20,815 nt of DNA from an uncultured Bacteroidota bacterium (GTDB taxonomy: Bacteria; Bacteroidota; Bacteroidia; NS11-12g; UBA955), in contig CAJBKH010000349.1 of assembly GCA_903953615.1 (NCBI GenBank), positions 1-20,815 on the forward strand, read 5' to 3'. Below, piece after piece: positions 1 through 7,767 of the stretch; position 1 is the stretch's first letter; each line of letters begins with the position of its first letter. The translations under genes and the position numbers were made by a program. Below the pieces are notes generated by a model. It was not told where the DNA came from, made no database searches, and was given only the letters and a program-made list of their open reading frames with translations.

Positions 1-2516
1 CTTTCGTCTAATAACTGAGCCCCAATGTCTTGCATGGCTTTTACCCCATCGCCTGTGGTTTTACCTGGTGCTAACGAAGCCGAAACAGTGGCCGATTTAA
101 AACGGTTGTAATGGTATAATTGGGGAGGGTTACTGCTCTCAACAATGTTAACCACAGAACTCAATTGTATGTTTTCACCTCTGTTATTTCTCACATAATA
201 TTGGTTCAAATCGGTAGGTTCATCTCTACTTTCACGGTTCATTTGTCCAATGATTTGGTATTGCTTGCCGTTCATTAAAAAATAACCCAAACGACCACCA
301 CTCAATGCCGATTGTAAAGTTTGTGCAACATCTTGCACACTTAAACCCAAATCCTTGGCTTTGATTCTATCAATACTCACCTGCAACTCGGGCTTATTGA
401 ATTTTAAATTCACATCTACCGCTTGGAAGATTGTATTCTTGCGCGCCTCTGCTAAAAACTTAGGCAACACTTCCTTAATTTTATTGAAATCTAAATTTTG
501 TAAAACGTATTGCACTGGCAATGCGCCTCTCGCACCAAAACCTACACTGATGGTTTGCTCTTGGATTAAGAATACACGTCCATCATTAAAGGTACTTAAA
601 CGCGCATTGGCTTTGTTCACGATTTCATCTTGACTCATGTTACGCTCATCGGGATTCGAAATTACCACCCTACCAAATGCACTGTTCACCGAACCATTGC
701 CCACAAATGAATTGTTCACAGAAGCAAAAACAAATTCTCTGCTTGGTATACTGTCATAGAAAAAATCGCCCAATTGCGACACATAATTATCCATGTAATC
801 GAACGATGTGCCTTCGGGTGCCGTGATATTAAAACGAAACTGACTCTTATCCTCAATGGGTGCTAGCTCTGTTTGAATATTACTGAATATAACAATGATA
901 ATAACGATGCAAGCCACTATGATTCCCCATGCCATCCATCGCACGCGCATGAAGGCAATTAATAACTTTCTGTAACCGTTTTCTAAGCCTTGAAAGAAAG
1001 GTTCCGTTTTAACATAGAACCACGAAGGCTTGCTGTTCTTGCGGTTCATCAAAACATTAAGAACAGGTGTTAAGGTCAATGAAACAAACGCAGAAATGAT
1101 AACAGCACCTGCTACCACGATGCCGAATTCTTTGAATAAGGATCCTACAAAACCTTGAATAAAAATTATAGGCAAGAACACAACTGCCAAGGTTATTGAA
1201 GTGGAAATAACAGCAAAGAAAATTTCGCGCGAGCCTTCTCTTGCCGCTTGCTTTATAGGCATACCGCCTTCGAGTTTTCGAAATATATTTTCTGTTACTA
1301 CAATTCCATCATCTACCACCAAACCTGTTGCTAATACAATGCCCAACAAGGTCAATACATTGATACTAAACCCTGCTAAATACATGATAAAAAATGCACC
1401 TACCAATGAAACTGGAATATCAATTAAAGGTCGAAATGCAATGCTCCAATTTCTAAAGAAAAAATAGACCACTAATACAACTAATACCAACGAAATAACC
1501 AAGGTTTCTTCTACCTCTTCTAAAGCTCTTCGCACATTTTTAGTATTGTCTAAGACAACGGTGAACTCAATATCTTCGAATCCTTTTTGTTTTTTAATTT
1601 GTTCTAAGCGCTTGTAAAACTCATCCGATATTTTTATGAAATTTGCACCTGGTTGTGGTGCAATACCGCAAGCCACGGCATTTATTCCATTCAATCTAAA
1701 TCCAACTTCTTCAACTTCGCTTCCCAAACGCACTTCGGCTACATCACCCAAACGGATAATGCCATCTGCATTTTCTCTTAAGATTAATTGTCTAAAATCA
1801 TTTTCAGTACTTAGTTTTCCTAAGGTTTTTACAACCAACTCTGTATTATTACCTGCAACTTTACCACCTGGTAAATCAATGTTTTCTTTATCTAGCGTGC
1901 TTTTTATATCCGCCACTGTAATGCCATAAGCGTTCATTTTTTCGGGCATATAATTTAAACGCATGGCGTGTTTGCGCAATCCAAATACATTCACACCACT
2001 CACATCAGGAATGGTTTGCAATTTTTCTTGTAAAACATTCTCTGCAAAATCACTTAATTCAATAATGCTTTTTTCTTTGCTTTGAATAGACAAAATAATC
2101 ACCACATCGCCACTGGCATCGGCTTTACTAATTACAGGCGGTGCATCAATGTCGGCAGGCAATTGGCGCAACGCCTGACTCACCTTATCGCGCACATCAC
2201 TGGCCGCATTGTCTAAATCAACATCTAAATTAAATTCTACCGTTACTACACTGCTTCCTTGATTGCTCGAAGAGGTGATGGTACGTATACCTTGTATACC
2301 ATTCACAGCTTTTTCAATCGGCTCTGTAATCTGACTTTCGATGATATCAGAATTTGCACCAGTATATGACGTTCTAACCGTAATATTTGGCGGATCGATG
2401 GCAGGATATTCTCTTAGACTTAAAAATTTATAAGATACACCACCAAATACAAAAATAAGGATGCTGCATACAATGGCAAATACAGGCCGTTTAATACTAA
2501 ATTCCGAAATGTTCAT
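1..2516 (-). CDS. RND (HAE1/AcrB-type) efflux transporter, C-terminus cut by window edge
   Basis: Inner-membrane proton-driven pump subunit of a tripartite efflux system. The frame is open from the ATG at 2516 to the left edge, giving 838 residues of a protein that normally has about 1,020-1,050, so about 200 C-terminal residues are missing. It starts MNISEFSIKRPVFAIV, the usual RND start leading into TM1. A periplasmic porter region follows, then TM segments with GLVVDDGIVVTEN, whose D402 and D403 match the proton-relay aspartate pair of AcrB TM4. The second half begins near VRWMAWGIIVACI (TM7) and enters a second porter region. The ATG lies 11 bases after the adaptor stop, so the two genes are one operon. 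An outer-membrane factor gene could lie beyond the left edge; none is visible. Substrate cannot be told from sequence. Family call is sure. Confidence 0.95.
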   Translation of the reverse strand, partial: MNISEFSIKRPVFAIVCSILIFVFGGVSYKFLSLREYPAIDPPNITVRTSYTGANSDIIESQITEPIEKAVNGIQGIRTITSSSNQGSSVVTVEFNLDVDLDNAASDVRDKVSQALRQLPADIDAPPVISKADASGDVVIILSIQSKEKSIIELSDFAENVLQEKLQTIPDVSGVNVFGLRKHAMRLNYMPEKMNAYGITVADIKSTLDKENIDLPGGKVAGNNTELVVKTLGKLSTENDFRQLILRENADGIIRLGDVAEVRLGSEVEEVGFRLNGINAVACGIAPQPGANFIKISDEFYKRLEQIKKQKGFEDIEFTVVLDNTKNVRRALEEVEETLVISLVLVVLVVYFFFRNWSIAFRPLIDIPVSLVGAFFIMYLAGFSINVLTLLGIVLATGLVVDDGIVVTENIFRKLEGGMPIKQAAREGSREIFFAVISTSITLAVVFLPIIFIQGFVGSLFKEFGIVVAGAVIISAFVSLTLTPVLNVLMNRKNSKPSWFYVKTEPFFQGLENGYRKLLIAFMRVRWMAWGIIVACIVIIIVIFSNIQTELAPIEDKSQFRFNITAPEGTSFDYMDNYVSQLGDFFYDSIPSREFVFASVNNSFVGNGSVNSAFGRVVISNPDERNMSQDEIVNKANARLSTFNDGRVFLIQEQTISVGFGARGALPVQYVLQNLDFNKIKEVLPKFLAEARKNTIFQAVDVNLKFNKPELQVSIDRIKAKDLGLSVQDVAQTLQSALSGGRLGYFLMNGKQYQIIGQMNRESRDEPTDLNQYYVRNNRGENIQLSSVVNIVESSNPPQLYHYNRFKSATVSASLAPGKTTGDGVKAMQDIGAQLLDE

Positions 2517-2527
2517 TTGTGAAAAAA

Positions 2528-3565
2528 TTAAGGTTTAACATTTCTTATTTTAACATCGGCATCGGGTTTTAAAAACAAAATACCATTGATGGCAAATGTG
2601 TCACCTGCTTCGACACCCGCAGTTATTTCAATCTTATTTTCGCCTCTGTAACCGGTTTCAACAATTGTAAAAATGGCTTTGCCATTTTTTATCAATACAA
2701 TTTTTTTGTTTCGGGTATCAGGAATAATGCTATTGGTAGGTACTAAAATGGCCTTCTTGTTTTTGCCTTCATCAATGCTTATTTTTACAAAAGCACCTGG
2801 TTGCAAACCACTAGAATTACCAGTAATCATGGCCCTCACTTTTAAATTTCTGGTAGCTGTATTGACCTGTGGTTCTATGGCAATAATTTTTGCATTGTAT
2901 TCTCTTTTGTTATCTGCAATAACTTTTACATCTTGACCGGCTTGTAATTGACTGTTATAATTTTCGGGCAACACAAAATCAACCTTTAAGGTGCCTGTTT
3001 GTTGCAAGGTGGCTAAAACATTTTGCTGCGTCACAAATGCGCCCTTGCTCACCATTCGCAAGCCTATGGTACCACTAAAAGGGGCTCTAATTTCAGTTTT
3101 TCTGATTTGTGCTTTGGTATAATCAATATCGGCCAATAGATTGTTCACTTGGTTCAAGGCTTGATCGTACTCCGATTGGTTTAAACCATTGGCTTCCAAA
3201 AGTGTTTTCAAACGGCTTTCCGTTTTTTTAGCAATGCTGAGTTGCGACTCTAATTTGCGCAGTTGCGCTTGTAAATCATCGTCAAATAATTTTACCAATA
3301 AAGCACCTTCGTTGACTTGTTTCCCTTCTTGTATATTCAGCAATACAATCCTACCATTGGTTTCCGGTTTTAATTCAACAAATTCATTGGCCAATACCGT
3401 ACCGTTGCCTTCTATGGTATTAACATAATCTGTTAAAACTGCCACCGATACATCGATGCTTACCGGTCCACTTACTTTACCTTTTGTTGTATCTTTTTTA
3501 GCATTCCCACCACAAGCAGAAAATAGAATTAAACTTGATATGAATAGCCCTTTTTTTAATGACAT
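2528..3565 (-). CDS. RND efflux periplasmic adaptor (HlyD/AcrA family) lipoprotein
   Basis: Membrane-fusion protein bridging the RND pump to an outer-membrane channel. With the start at 3565 the protein is 345 aa and begins MSLKKGLFISSLILFSAC, a lipoprotein signal with lipobox FSAC and lipidated Cys18, followed by GG and a Lys/Thr-rich tether. Next come a biotinyl-lipoyl-like half (VELKPETNGRIVLL), a short alpha-helical hairpin (about residues 105-165, with LRKLESQLSIAKK), the returning half-motif IRAPFSGTIGLR, a beta-barrel domain and a membrane-proximal domain. The frame is open further up to a TTG at 3652, but that TTG is the -33 element of a good promoter and would put 29 residues before the signal peptide, so 3565 is preferred. 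It is the first gene of the operon with the pump. Confidence 0.93.
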   Translation of the reverse strand: MSLKKGLFISSLILFSACGGNAKKDTTKGKVSGPVSIDVSVAVLTDYVNTIEGNGTVLANEFVELKPETNGRIVLLNIQEGKQVNEGALLVKLFDDDLQAQLRKLESQLSIAKKTESRLKTLLEANGLNQSEYDQALNQVNNLLADIDYTKAQIRKTEIRAPFSGTIGLRMVSKGAFVTQQNVLATLQQTGTLKVDFVLPENYNSQLQAGQDVKVIADNKREYNAKIIAIEPQVNTATRNLKVRAMITGNSSGLQPGAFVKISIDEGKNKKAILVPTNSIIPDTRNKKIVLIKNGKAIFTIVETGYRGENKIEITAGVEAGDTFAINGILFLKPDADVKIRNVKP

Positions 3566-3622
3566 CTTTTTTTGAAAAATTAAACTTGAAATATTTGTTG
3601 CACCAAACTTTTTTAAAGTGTT

Positions 3623-3652
3623 CAAATTTAACGAAATTATTGTGCAGACCAA
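3623..3652 (-). promoter_or_regulatory. Bacteroidota-type promoter for the RND efflux operon
   Basis: On the minus strand, TTG (3652-3650), a 19-base spacer and TAAATTTG (3630-3623) match the phylum's -33/-7 pattern (TTG or TTTG, about 19-21 bases, TAnnTTTG). Transcription should begin near 3618, leaving a leader of about 50 bases before the adaptor ATG at 3565. Inferred by consensus only. Confidence 0.6.
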
Positions 3653-3768
3653 TTATAGTTATAACGTATAGGTTTATTTGTTTCGCCTATTTAAATAATT
3701 AATTTAATCACAAAGTATAAAAGTCTGTTGAGGATTAATAGAGAATATTTTTAAAAATCACAAGGCAC

Positions 3769-3798
3769 AAAAAAAGCGTTGGATTTTTACCAACGCTT
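3769..3798 (-). terminator. Intrinsic terminator after the universal stress protein gene
   Basis: A 9-bp stem (AAGCGTTGG at 3774-3782 with CCAACGCTT at 3790-3798) closes a 7-base AT-rich loop. On the minus strand it is followed by a run of seven T (complement of A at 3769-3775). It lies about 20 bases after the stop of the gene at 3817-4647, and separates that gene from the efflux operon. Confidence 0.85.
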
Positions 3799-3816
3799 CT
3801 TTTAATATTTAGGTGA

Positions 3817-4647
3817 TTAATTCTCGTGAATGATCATCAAAGGTGATTTGGTAAATTTAAACAATTGTCTTGAAAAACGTTTGTGGAAAACAGATTGCCA
3901 TAAGTTGTAATGGTGCGCATACACAACTACCATATTTGGCTCCATTTGTTTCACAACTTTTTCAAATTCGCCAATTTTATCTAGGCCCATCACTTGTTTT
4001 ACTTCTGTATTTTGTTGTAAGAATACTTTCTTAAAGTTCGATTTAAAAGTATTCAAGTGCGCCTCTGGCATCTCGTCGTAATGTGTAATATTTACCGCTG
4101 TAACATTCACTGGCTTCTTAGCTACAATTTCTTTAACAACATTTAGGTAGTCAGCATCGGTAGACTTACCATCCCAACCATAAACAATTTTGTTTAGTTT
4201 CATTTTCTTGTAGTTTAAAGGTATAACTAACAAAGGACTTTTAATTTTACCAACTAAGTTAGCACATACATCACCAAAAACAACTTTGTCTAAACCTGTG
4301 CGTTTTTTAACACCAACTACGGTCATCCAAGGCTCTAATTCTTCAACCTTTTTAGCAATGTTTGGTATCAAAAAGCCATAGTCAACTGACAATGCTATAT
4401 TGACACCTCTTACGCGTTTTCTTAAATAAGTTACACCTCTTCTTAACAAGGCGCCTGCATCTTTAATATCCTCTTCTGGCGAATAGGCAGGTGCACCTTC
4501 CATTTCCAACATTATTGGTGCTGATACGACGTGGTATACATAAATTGTTGAGTTGGTTTGTTGAGCAATCATGGTTGCTAACTCTAACGCATTTCTAGAA
4601 GCAACACTAAAATCATGCGCAACTAAGATTATTTTCGAGGGTTTCAT
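3817..4647 (-). CDS. Tandem-domain universal stress protein (UspA family)
   Basis: 276 aa with two UspA-like domains. Domain 1 (about residues 1-147) starts KIILVAHDFSVASRNALELA. It ends with GVKKRTGLDKVVFGD and SPLLVIP, near the nucleotide-binding G-x2-G-x9-G pattern, but the expected small residue stretch after the second Gly is altered. Domain 2 (about 151-276) starts NKIVYGWDGKSTDADYL and ends SPLMIIHEN, with a more degenerate loop (HHYNLWQSVFHKRFSRQL), so ATP binding by this half is doubtful. Cytoplasmic, with no signal peptide. Family members act in stress or low-oxygen survival; the exact role here is unknown. It is monocistronic: a strong terminator lies behind it and a perfect palindrome lies 68 bases before its ATG. 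Confidence 0.92.
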   Translation of the reverse strand: MKPSKIILVAHDFSVASRNALELATMIAQQTNSTIYVYHVVSAPIMLEMEGAPAYSPEEDIKDAGALLRRGVTYLRKRVRGVNIALSVDYGFLIPNIAKKVEELEPWMTVVGVKKRTGLDKVVFGDVCANLVGKIKSPLLVIPLNYKKMKLNKIVYGWDGKSTDADYLNVVKEIVAKKPVNVTAVNITHYDEMPEAHLNTFKSNFKKVFLQQNTEVKQVMGLDKIGEFEKVVKQMEPNMVVVYAHHYNLWQSVFHKRFSRQLFKFTKSPLMIIHEN

Positions 4648-4714
4648 TTGTTAATTTATTAATGAGCAGTTTGTAAAATGTTTAACAAAACTCACATAAT
4701 AAATCTAATTATTT

Positions 4715-4730
4715 ATTGACATTTGTCAAT
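4715..4730. promoter_or_regulatory. Perfect palindrome, Crp/Fnr-family-like operator before the usp gene
   Basis: ATTGACATTTGTCAAT is a perfect 7-bp inverted repeat around a 2-base centre. Its core, TTGAC-N4-GTCAA, has the arm length and spacing of Crp/Fnr superfamily sites (FNR TTGAT-N4-ATCAA; PrfA TTAACA-N2-TGTTAA). Its edge is 68 bases upstream of the usp ATG at 4647. No clear -7 element was found between the palindrome and the gene, so the promoter itself is not defined. Regulator identity is inferred. Confidence 0.45.
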
Positions 4731-4855
4731 TTTTGTAGGACTTTCTTTTAACTGCAAGTAAATCAACTTAATAGATTTTAATTAAACGTTAATATATTTG
4801 ATTATTAGTGTTTTATACTTTTTTTGCACGCTTATAATACTGATATAATTTTCTG

Positions 4856-4880
4856 TTTTTTGTCATATTTTGACAAAAAA
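4856..4880. repeat. 10-bp inverted repeat in the 4648-4933 intergenic gap
   Basis: TTTTTTGTCA (4856-4865) and TGACAAAAAA (4871-4880) are perfect inverted arms around TATTT. It lies just beyond the 3' end of the gene at 4934-5374. It could act as a weak terminator for that gene, although the stem is mostly A-T, or as a protein-binding site sharing the TGACA/TGTCA half-site with the palindrome at 4715-4730. The rest of the gap 4648-4933 is AT-rich with no gene. Confidence 0.4.
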
Positions 4881-4933
4881 GTATGATTTTTAATGCAATT
4901 GACTGTGTTAAAATAAGCTTAATTTTATGTTAA

Positions 4934-5374
4934 CTAAGCATCATATTCGCCTTCAAATGGAGCCGAAAAAGTAATTTCATTAGGCAATATTGTAAAGCAA
5001 TAAGCTTCATGGTCTTTGATGAAGCCATATTCGAAACCGTCGATGCTTATTTCGAAAGGTAAAATAGCAATTGAATTAAAAAAAGCTTTGCCCATGTCCT
5101 TCATTAAAAACTCCATTTCTGGTCCTAAGGTTCTTCCATCCAAATCGTTTGTTAAACCTGCAAACTTGTGTTTACTTTCTATGTGTTTTCCTTCTGAATC
5201 AAAAATATGTAATACTACAAATTCCTTTCTTGTGTTTTTCCAATTGGCGGTCATAGGACCCTCGTCAAAATAAACCTCCAATAACATAAACTGATGACCG
5301 TTCTCAAAACGCCCTACGAAATGGGTATGACCACCTTCTACTCTGTTAATATTTATACTGCCGTTGCCTTGCAT
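4934..5374 (-). CDS. Hypothetical protein, 146 aa
   Basis: Not recognised. It is soluble and acidic, with no signal peptide or membrane segment. It starts MQGNGSININRVEGGHTHFV and has alternating strand-like segments (HQFMLLEVYFDEG, EFVVLHIFDSEGKHI), one helix-like stretch (GPEMEFLMKDMGKAFFNSIA) and a strand-rich C-terminus (AYCFTILPNEITF). This suggests a small mainly-beta fold; no catalytic motif is apparent. Coding character is supported by the full-length frame and by TACTTTTG, a -7 match, at 5402-5395 on the minus strand, 20 bases before the ATG. It stands alone between the usp gene and the divergent paa region. Function unknown. Confidence 0.75.
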   Translation of the reverse strand: MQGNGSININRVEGGHTHFVGRFENGHQFMLLEVYFDEGPMTANWKNTRKEFVVLHIFDSEGKHIESKHKFAGLTNDLDGRTLGPEMEFLMKDMGKAFFNSIAILPFEISIDGFEYGFIKDHEAYCFTILPNEITFSAPFEGEYDA

Positions 5375-5394
5375 TTATTCACTTAAATTGGCAT

Positions 5395-5402
5395 CAAAAG
5401 TA
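5395..5402 (-). promoter_or_regulatory. -7 promoter element for the 4934-5374 gene
   Basis: TACTTTTG on the minus strand fits TAnnTTTG and ends 20 bases before the ATG at 5374. No good -33 element was seen at the usual distance. Confidence 0.35.
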
Positions 5403-5478
5403 ACGTATAATTTAATTGCGAACTATTTTTTATTATTGAAAAAAATATGCTGATTTGTTGCCAAGCATACAAAACATA

Positions 5479-5638
5479 ATGGAACACGAAGAAAAAAATA
5501 GTATTCAAAAAATATACCTCGCTGCACTAAAAAAAGCCAATGGATAAGTCCAATCAAAAAAACCTTTGTGGCTCACTATCATTGGCAAAACATCTATTTT
5601 CCGAATATCGAAAACCATTCACCGTACGAGATGTTTAA
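5479..5638 (+). other. Two overlapping tiny ORFs before paaA, possible frameshifted gene remnant
   Basis: The 303-base gap 5375-5677 holds no normal gene. It contains a 22-codon ORF (ATG 5479, stop 5545-5547) and a 32-codon ORF (ATG 5540, stop 5636-5638) that overlap by eight bases. Losing one base from the seven-A run at 5529-5535 would join them into a single 52-aa frame. Pieces such as IYLAAL and LFSEYRKPFTVRDV loosely recall the start of a TetR-type DNA-binding domain, but the match is too short to name. It could be a degraded regulator, a small protein expressed by slippage, or chance. It ends 19 bases before the paaA -7 element. Confidence 0.25.
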
Positions 5639-5657
5639 TATTCGCAAATTTTTTATG

Positions 5658-5665
5658 TAAGTTTG
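5658..5665 (+). promoter_or_regulatory. -7 promoter element for paaABC
   Basis: TAAGTTTG is an exact TAnnTTTG match ending 12 bases before the paaA ATG at 5678. TTTA at 5634-5637 lies 20 bases upstream but is a poor -33 element. Transcription would start only about 5-8 bases before the ATG, so the leader is very short. Confidence 0.5.
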
Positions 5666-5677
5666 TAAAATAAAATC

Positions 5678-6634
5678 ATGCAAATAAATCTTGAAGAAGC
5701 TTTTCAGAAAAGAATTGACGATGAAATAAAAATCGAGCCCCGCGATTGGATGCCCGAGAAATACCGCAAAACTTTATTGCGTCAAATTTCTCAGCACGCA
5801 CACAGCGAAATCGTAGGCATGTTGCCCGAGGGCAATTGGATTACCCGCGCTCCTAACCTTCGCAGAAAGGTAGCCCTACTGGCCAAAGTACAAGACGAAG
5901 CCGGTCATGGCCTCTACCTATACTCTGCTGCCGAAACATTGGGTATGAGTCGCGATGAAATGTTAAACGAATTGCATTCAGGCAAAGCCAAATACAGTAG
6001 CATTTTTAATTACCCAACTTTAACTTGGGCCGATATGGGCGCCATCGGTTGGTTAGTAGATGGTGCAGCCATTATGAACCAAGTACCACTTTGCAGAGCC
6101 AGTTATGGTCCTTATGCAAGAGCAATGGTTAGGGTTTGCAAAGAAGAAAGTTTTCACCAACGCCAAGGTTACGAAATCATGCTCACTTTATGCCAAGGTA
6201 CACCTGAGCAAAAAGCCATGGCACAAGATGCTCTTAACCGTTGGTGGTGGCCAAGCATGATGATGTTCGGACCGAATGACGATAATTCACCCAACAGTGC
6301 ACAAAGCACCAAATGGAAAATAAAACGTTTTAGCAACGATGAACTCCGTCAAAAGTTTGTGGATGTATCCATACCACAAGCCGAAATATTAGGCATCACA
6401 ATTCCAGATAAAGATTTGAAATGGAACGAAGCCCGCGGTCATTATGATTTTGGTGTCATCAATTGGGACGAGTTTAATCAAGTGGTAGCTGGTAACGGAC
6501 CCTGCAACAAACAACGTCTTAAAGCCCGTGTAGATGCTTGGGAAAAAGGTGCTTGGGTAAGAGAAGCAGCAGTTGCCTACGCAGAAAAAAGAGAGAAAAG
6601 AAATTCAAATAAAGAAAATTCAAACGCAGCCTAA
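5678..6634 (+). CDS. paaA: Phenylacetyl-CoA 1,2-epoxidase catalytic subunit PaaA
   Basis: Diiron oxygenase subunit that, with PaaB, PaaC and PaaE, converts phenylacetyl-CoA to its ring-1,2-epoxide. At 318 aa it is normal for the family (about 310-330). Carboxylate-bridged diiron ligand motifs are visible on the four-helix bundle: E44 (HSEIVG), E74-x2-H77 (DEAGHG), D128 or a nearby acid in WLVDGAAI, and E157-x2-H160 (KEESFHQRQG). The TRAPNLRRKVALLAKVQDEAG stretch is strongly family-like. The C-terminal tail is short and Lys/Asn-rich. Nine bases separate it from paaB. It is the first gene of the paaABC unit. Identification is firm; activity depends on PaaC and on an electron donor not encoded here. 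Confidence 0.96.
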   Translation: MQINLEEAFQKRIDDEIKIEPRDWMPEKYRKTLLRQISQHAHSEIVGMLPEGNWITRAPNLRRKVALLAKVQDEAGHGLYLYSAAETLGMSRDEMLNELHSGKAKYSSIFNYPTLTWADMGAIGWLVDGAAIMNQVPLCRASYGPYARAMVRVCKEESFHQRQGYEIMLTLCQGTPEQKAMAQDALNRWWWPSMMMFGPNDDNSPNSAQSTKWKIKRFSNDELRQKFVDVSIPQAEILGITIPDKDLKWNEARGHYDFGVINWDEFNQVVAGNGPCNKQRLKARVDAWEKGAWVREAAVAYAEKREKRNSNKENSNAA

Positions 6635-6643
6635 TCAACGAAT

Positions 6644-6931
6644 ATGAGTAATAAAGAATGGCCTCTTTGGGAGGTTTTTATAAGAGCCAAACAAGGATTA
6701 AACCATAAACATGTAGGCAGCCTACACGCAGCAGATGTGCAAATGGCAATTGAGAATGCGCGCGATGTTTATACCCGGAGAATGGAAGGGGTTAGCATAT
6801 GGGTAGTGGAAAGCAAACACCTGCACGCCAACGAACCTTCTGAACAAGATGAATTATTTGATCCTGCCAATGATAAAATATACCGTCACCCTACTTTCTA
6901 TATTTTACCAGAAGAACTAAACCACATGTAA
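6644..6931 (+). CDS. paaB: Phenylacetyl-CoA epoxidase subunit PaaB
   Basis: 95-aa PaaB, the usual size. This small non-catalytic subunit of the epoxidase helps join PaaAC units in the larger complex. Family features are the start EWPLWEVFIRAKQGLNHKHVG, the helix HAADVQMAIENARDVYTRR, and the end IYRHPTFYILPEE. Its TAA stop shares one base with the ATG of paaC (TAATG at 6929-6933), so translation of the two is probably coupled. Confidence 0.95.
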   Translation: MSNKEWPLWEVFIRAKQGLNHKHVGSLHAADVQMAIENARDVYTRRMEGVSIWVVESKHLHANEPSEQDELFDPANDKIYRHPTFYILPEELNHM

Positions 6932-7689
6932 TGGCTGAAAAGGACCTACTTTATAATTATTCTTTACACTTAGCCGATAACAGCATGATCCTTGGTCAAC
7001 GCTGCGGAGAATGGTGTGGCCATGGCCCCGTTTTAGAACAAGACATTGCACTTACCAATATTGCTCTCGATTTAATTGGTGAAGCCCGCAGTTTTTACCA
7101 ACTAGCTGCCGATTTAAAAGGCGGTAATGCGAATGAAGATACCGTTGCTTTTTTAAGAGATGTAATGGCTTATAAAAATGTTTTACTAGTTGAACAACCC
7201 AATTACGATTGGGCTTACACCATTGTAAGACAATTTTTTTATGATGTGTTCCATTTCTACTTGCATTCCGAATTAATTGACAGTAACGAACCCCGCTTAA
7301 GTAACATTGCTGCTAAATCTTTAAAAGAAGTGACATACCATTTAAAATGGAGCAGCGAGTGGATGATTCGTTTAGGCGATGGCACAGATATTAGCAGAGA
7401 AAAAATGCAAGATGCTGTGAATGGTCTTTGGGAATTTACTGGCGAACTTTTTATGCCTTCTAGCATAGAACAGCAAGCTTTCGAAGCTGGGTTTGCGCCC
7501 GACTTAAATATTCTTAAACCTTTGTGGCAAGAAAAAGTGGAAGATATATTAGCGGAATCAACCCTCTTTATTCCTGAAAACAACTACCAACAAAAAGGTG
7601 GTAAAACAGGCGTCCATTCTGAACACATGGGTTTTATTCTTGCCGATATGCAATTCCTTCAGAGGGCCTATCCTGGTGCTAATTGGTAA
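6931..7689 (+). CDS. paaC: Phenylacetyl-CoA epoxidase structural subunit PaaC
   Basis: 252 aa, normal for PaaC (about 245-255), so the gene is complete. PaaC has the same ferritin-like four-helix fold as PaaA but is non-catalytic and stabilises it. Visible family features are LGQRCGEWCGHGPVLEQDIAL (residues about 21-41), LDLIGEARSFYQLAADL, YHLKWSSEWMIRLGDGT (HLKW...RLGDG), and the C-terminal GGKTGVHSEHMGFILADMQ. In most bacteria paaD and paaE follow; here the next gene, after 78 bases, is an unrelated secreted protein with its own -7 element. Family assignment is firm. Confidence 0.95.
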   Translation: MAEKDLLYNYSLHLADNSMILGQRCGEWCGHGPVLEQDIALTNIALDLIGEARSFYQLAADLKGGNANEDTVAFLRDVMAYKNVLLVEQPNYDWAYTIVRQFFYDVFHFYLHSELIDSNEPRLSNIAAKSLKEVTYHLKWSSEWMIRLGDGTDISREKMQDAVNGLWEFTGELFMPSSIEQQAFEAGFAPDLNILKPLWQEKVEDILAESTLFIPENNYQQKGGKTGVHSEHMGFILADMQFLQRAYPGANW

Positions 7690-7754
7690 GTTAAATTGAC
7701 ACAACTGTGACCCGAATATGACTTTCAATAGAAGGTCGCTCCAATTCTTTTCTC

Positions 7755-7762
7755 TAGGTTTG
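7755..7762 (+). promoter_or_regulatory. -7 promoter element for the T9SS-secreted protein gene
   Basis: TAGGTTTG fits TAnnTTTG and lies only 5 bases before the ATG at 7768. If used, transcription starts at or within a base or two of the start codon, giving a leaderless mRNA. No convincing -33 element was found. Confidence 0.4.
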
Positions 7763-7767
7763 TAATC

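Noticed and set aside
1636..1929. 97-codon open frame on the plus strand, one of several opposite the left-hand operon
   Set aside because: It is antisense to the RND transporter, which has unmistakable family motifs in the opposite frame.
4793..4800. TATATTTG, a -7 match on the plus strand
   Set aside because: No plus-strand gene begins downstream before 5479 and there is no -33 element; probably a chance match in AT-rich DNA.
5479..5638. Firm naming of the small ORFs as a TetR regulator
   Set aside because: Only about 20 residues show a loose likeness and there is no full helix-turn-helix or ligand domain; kept only as a finding.
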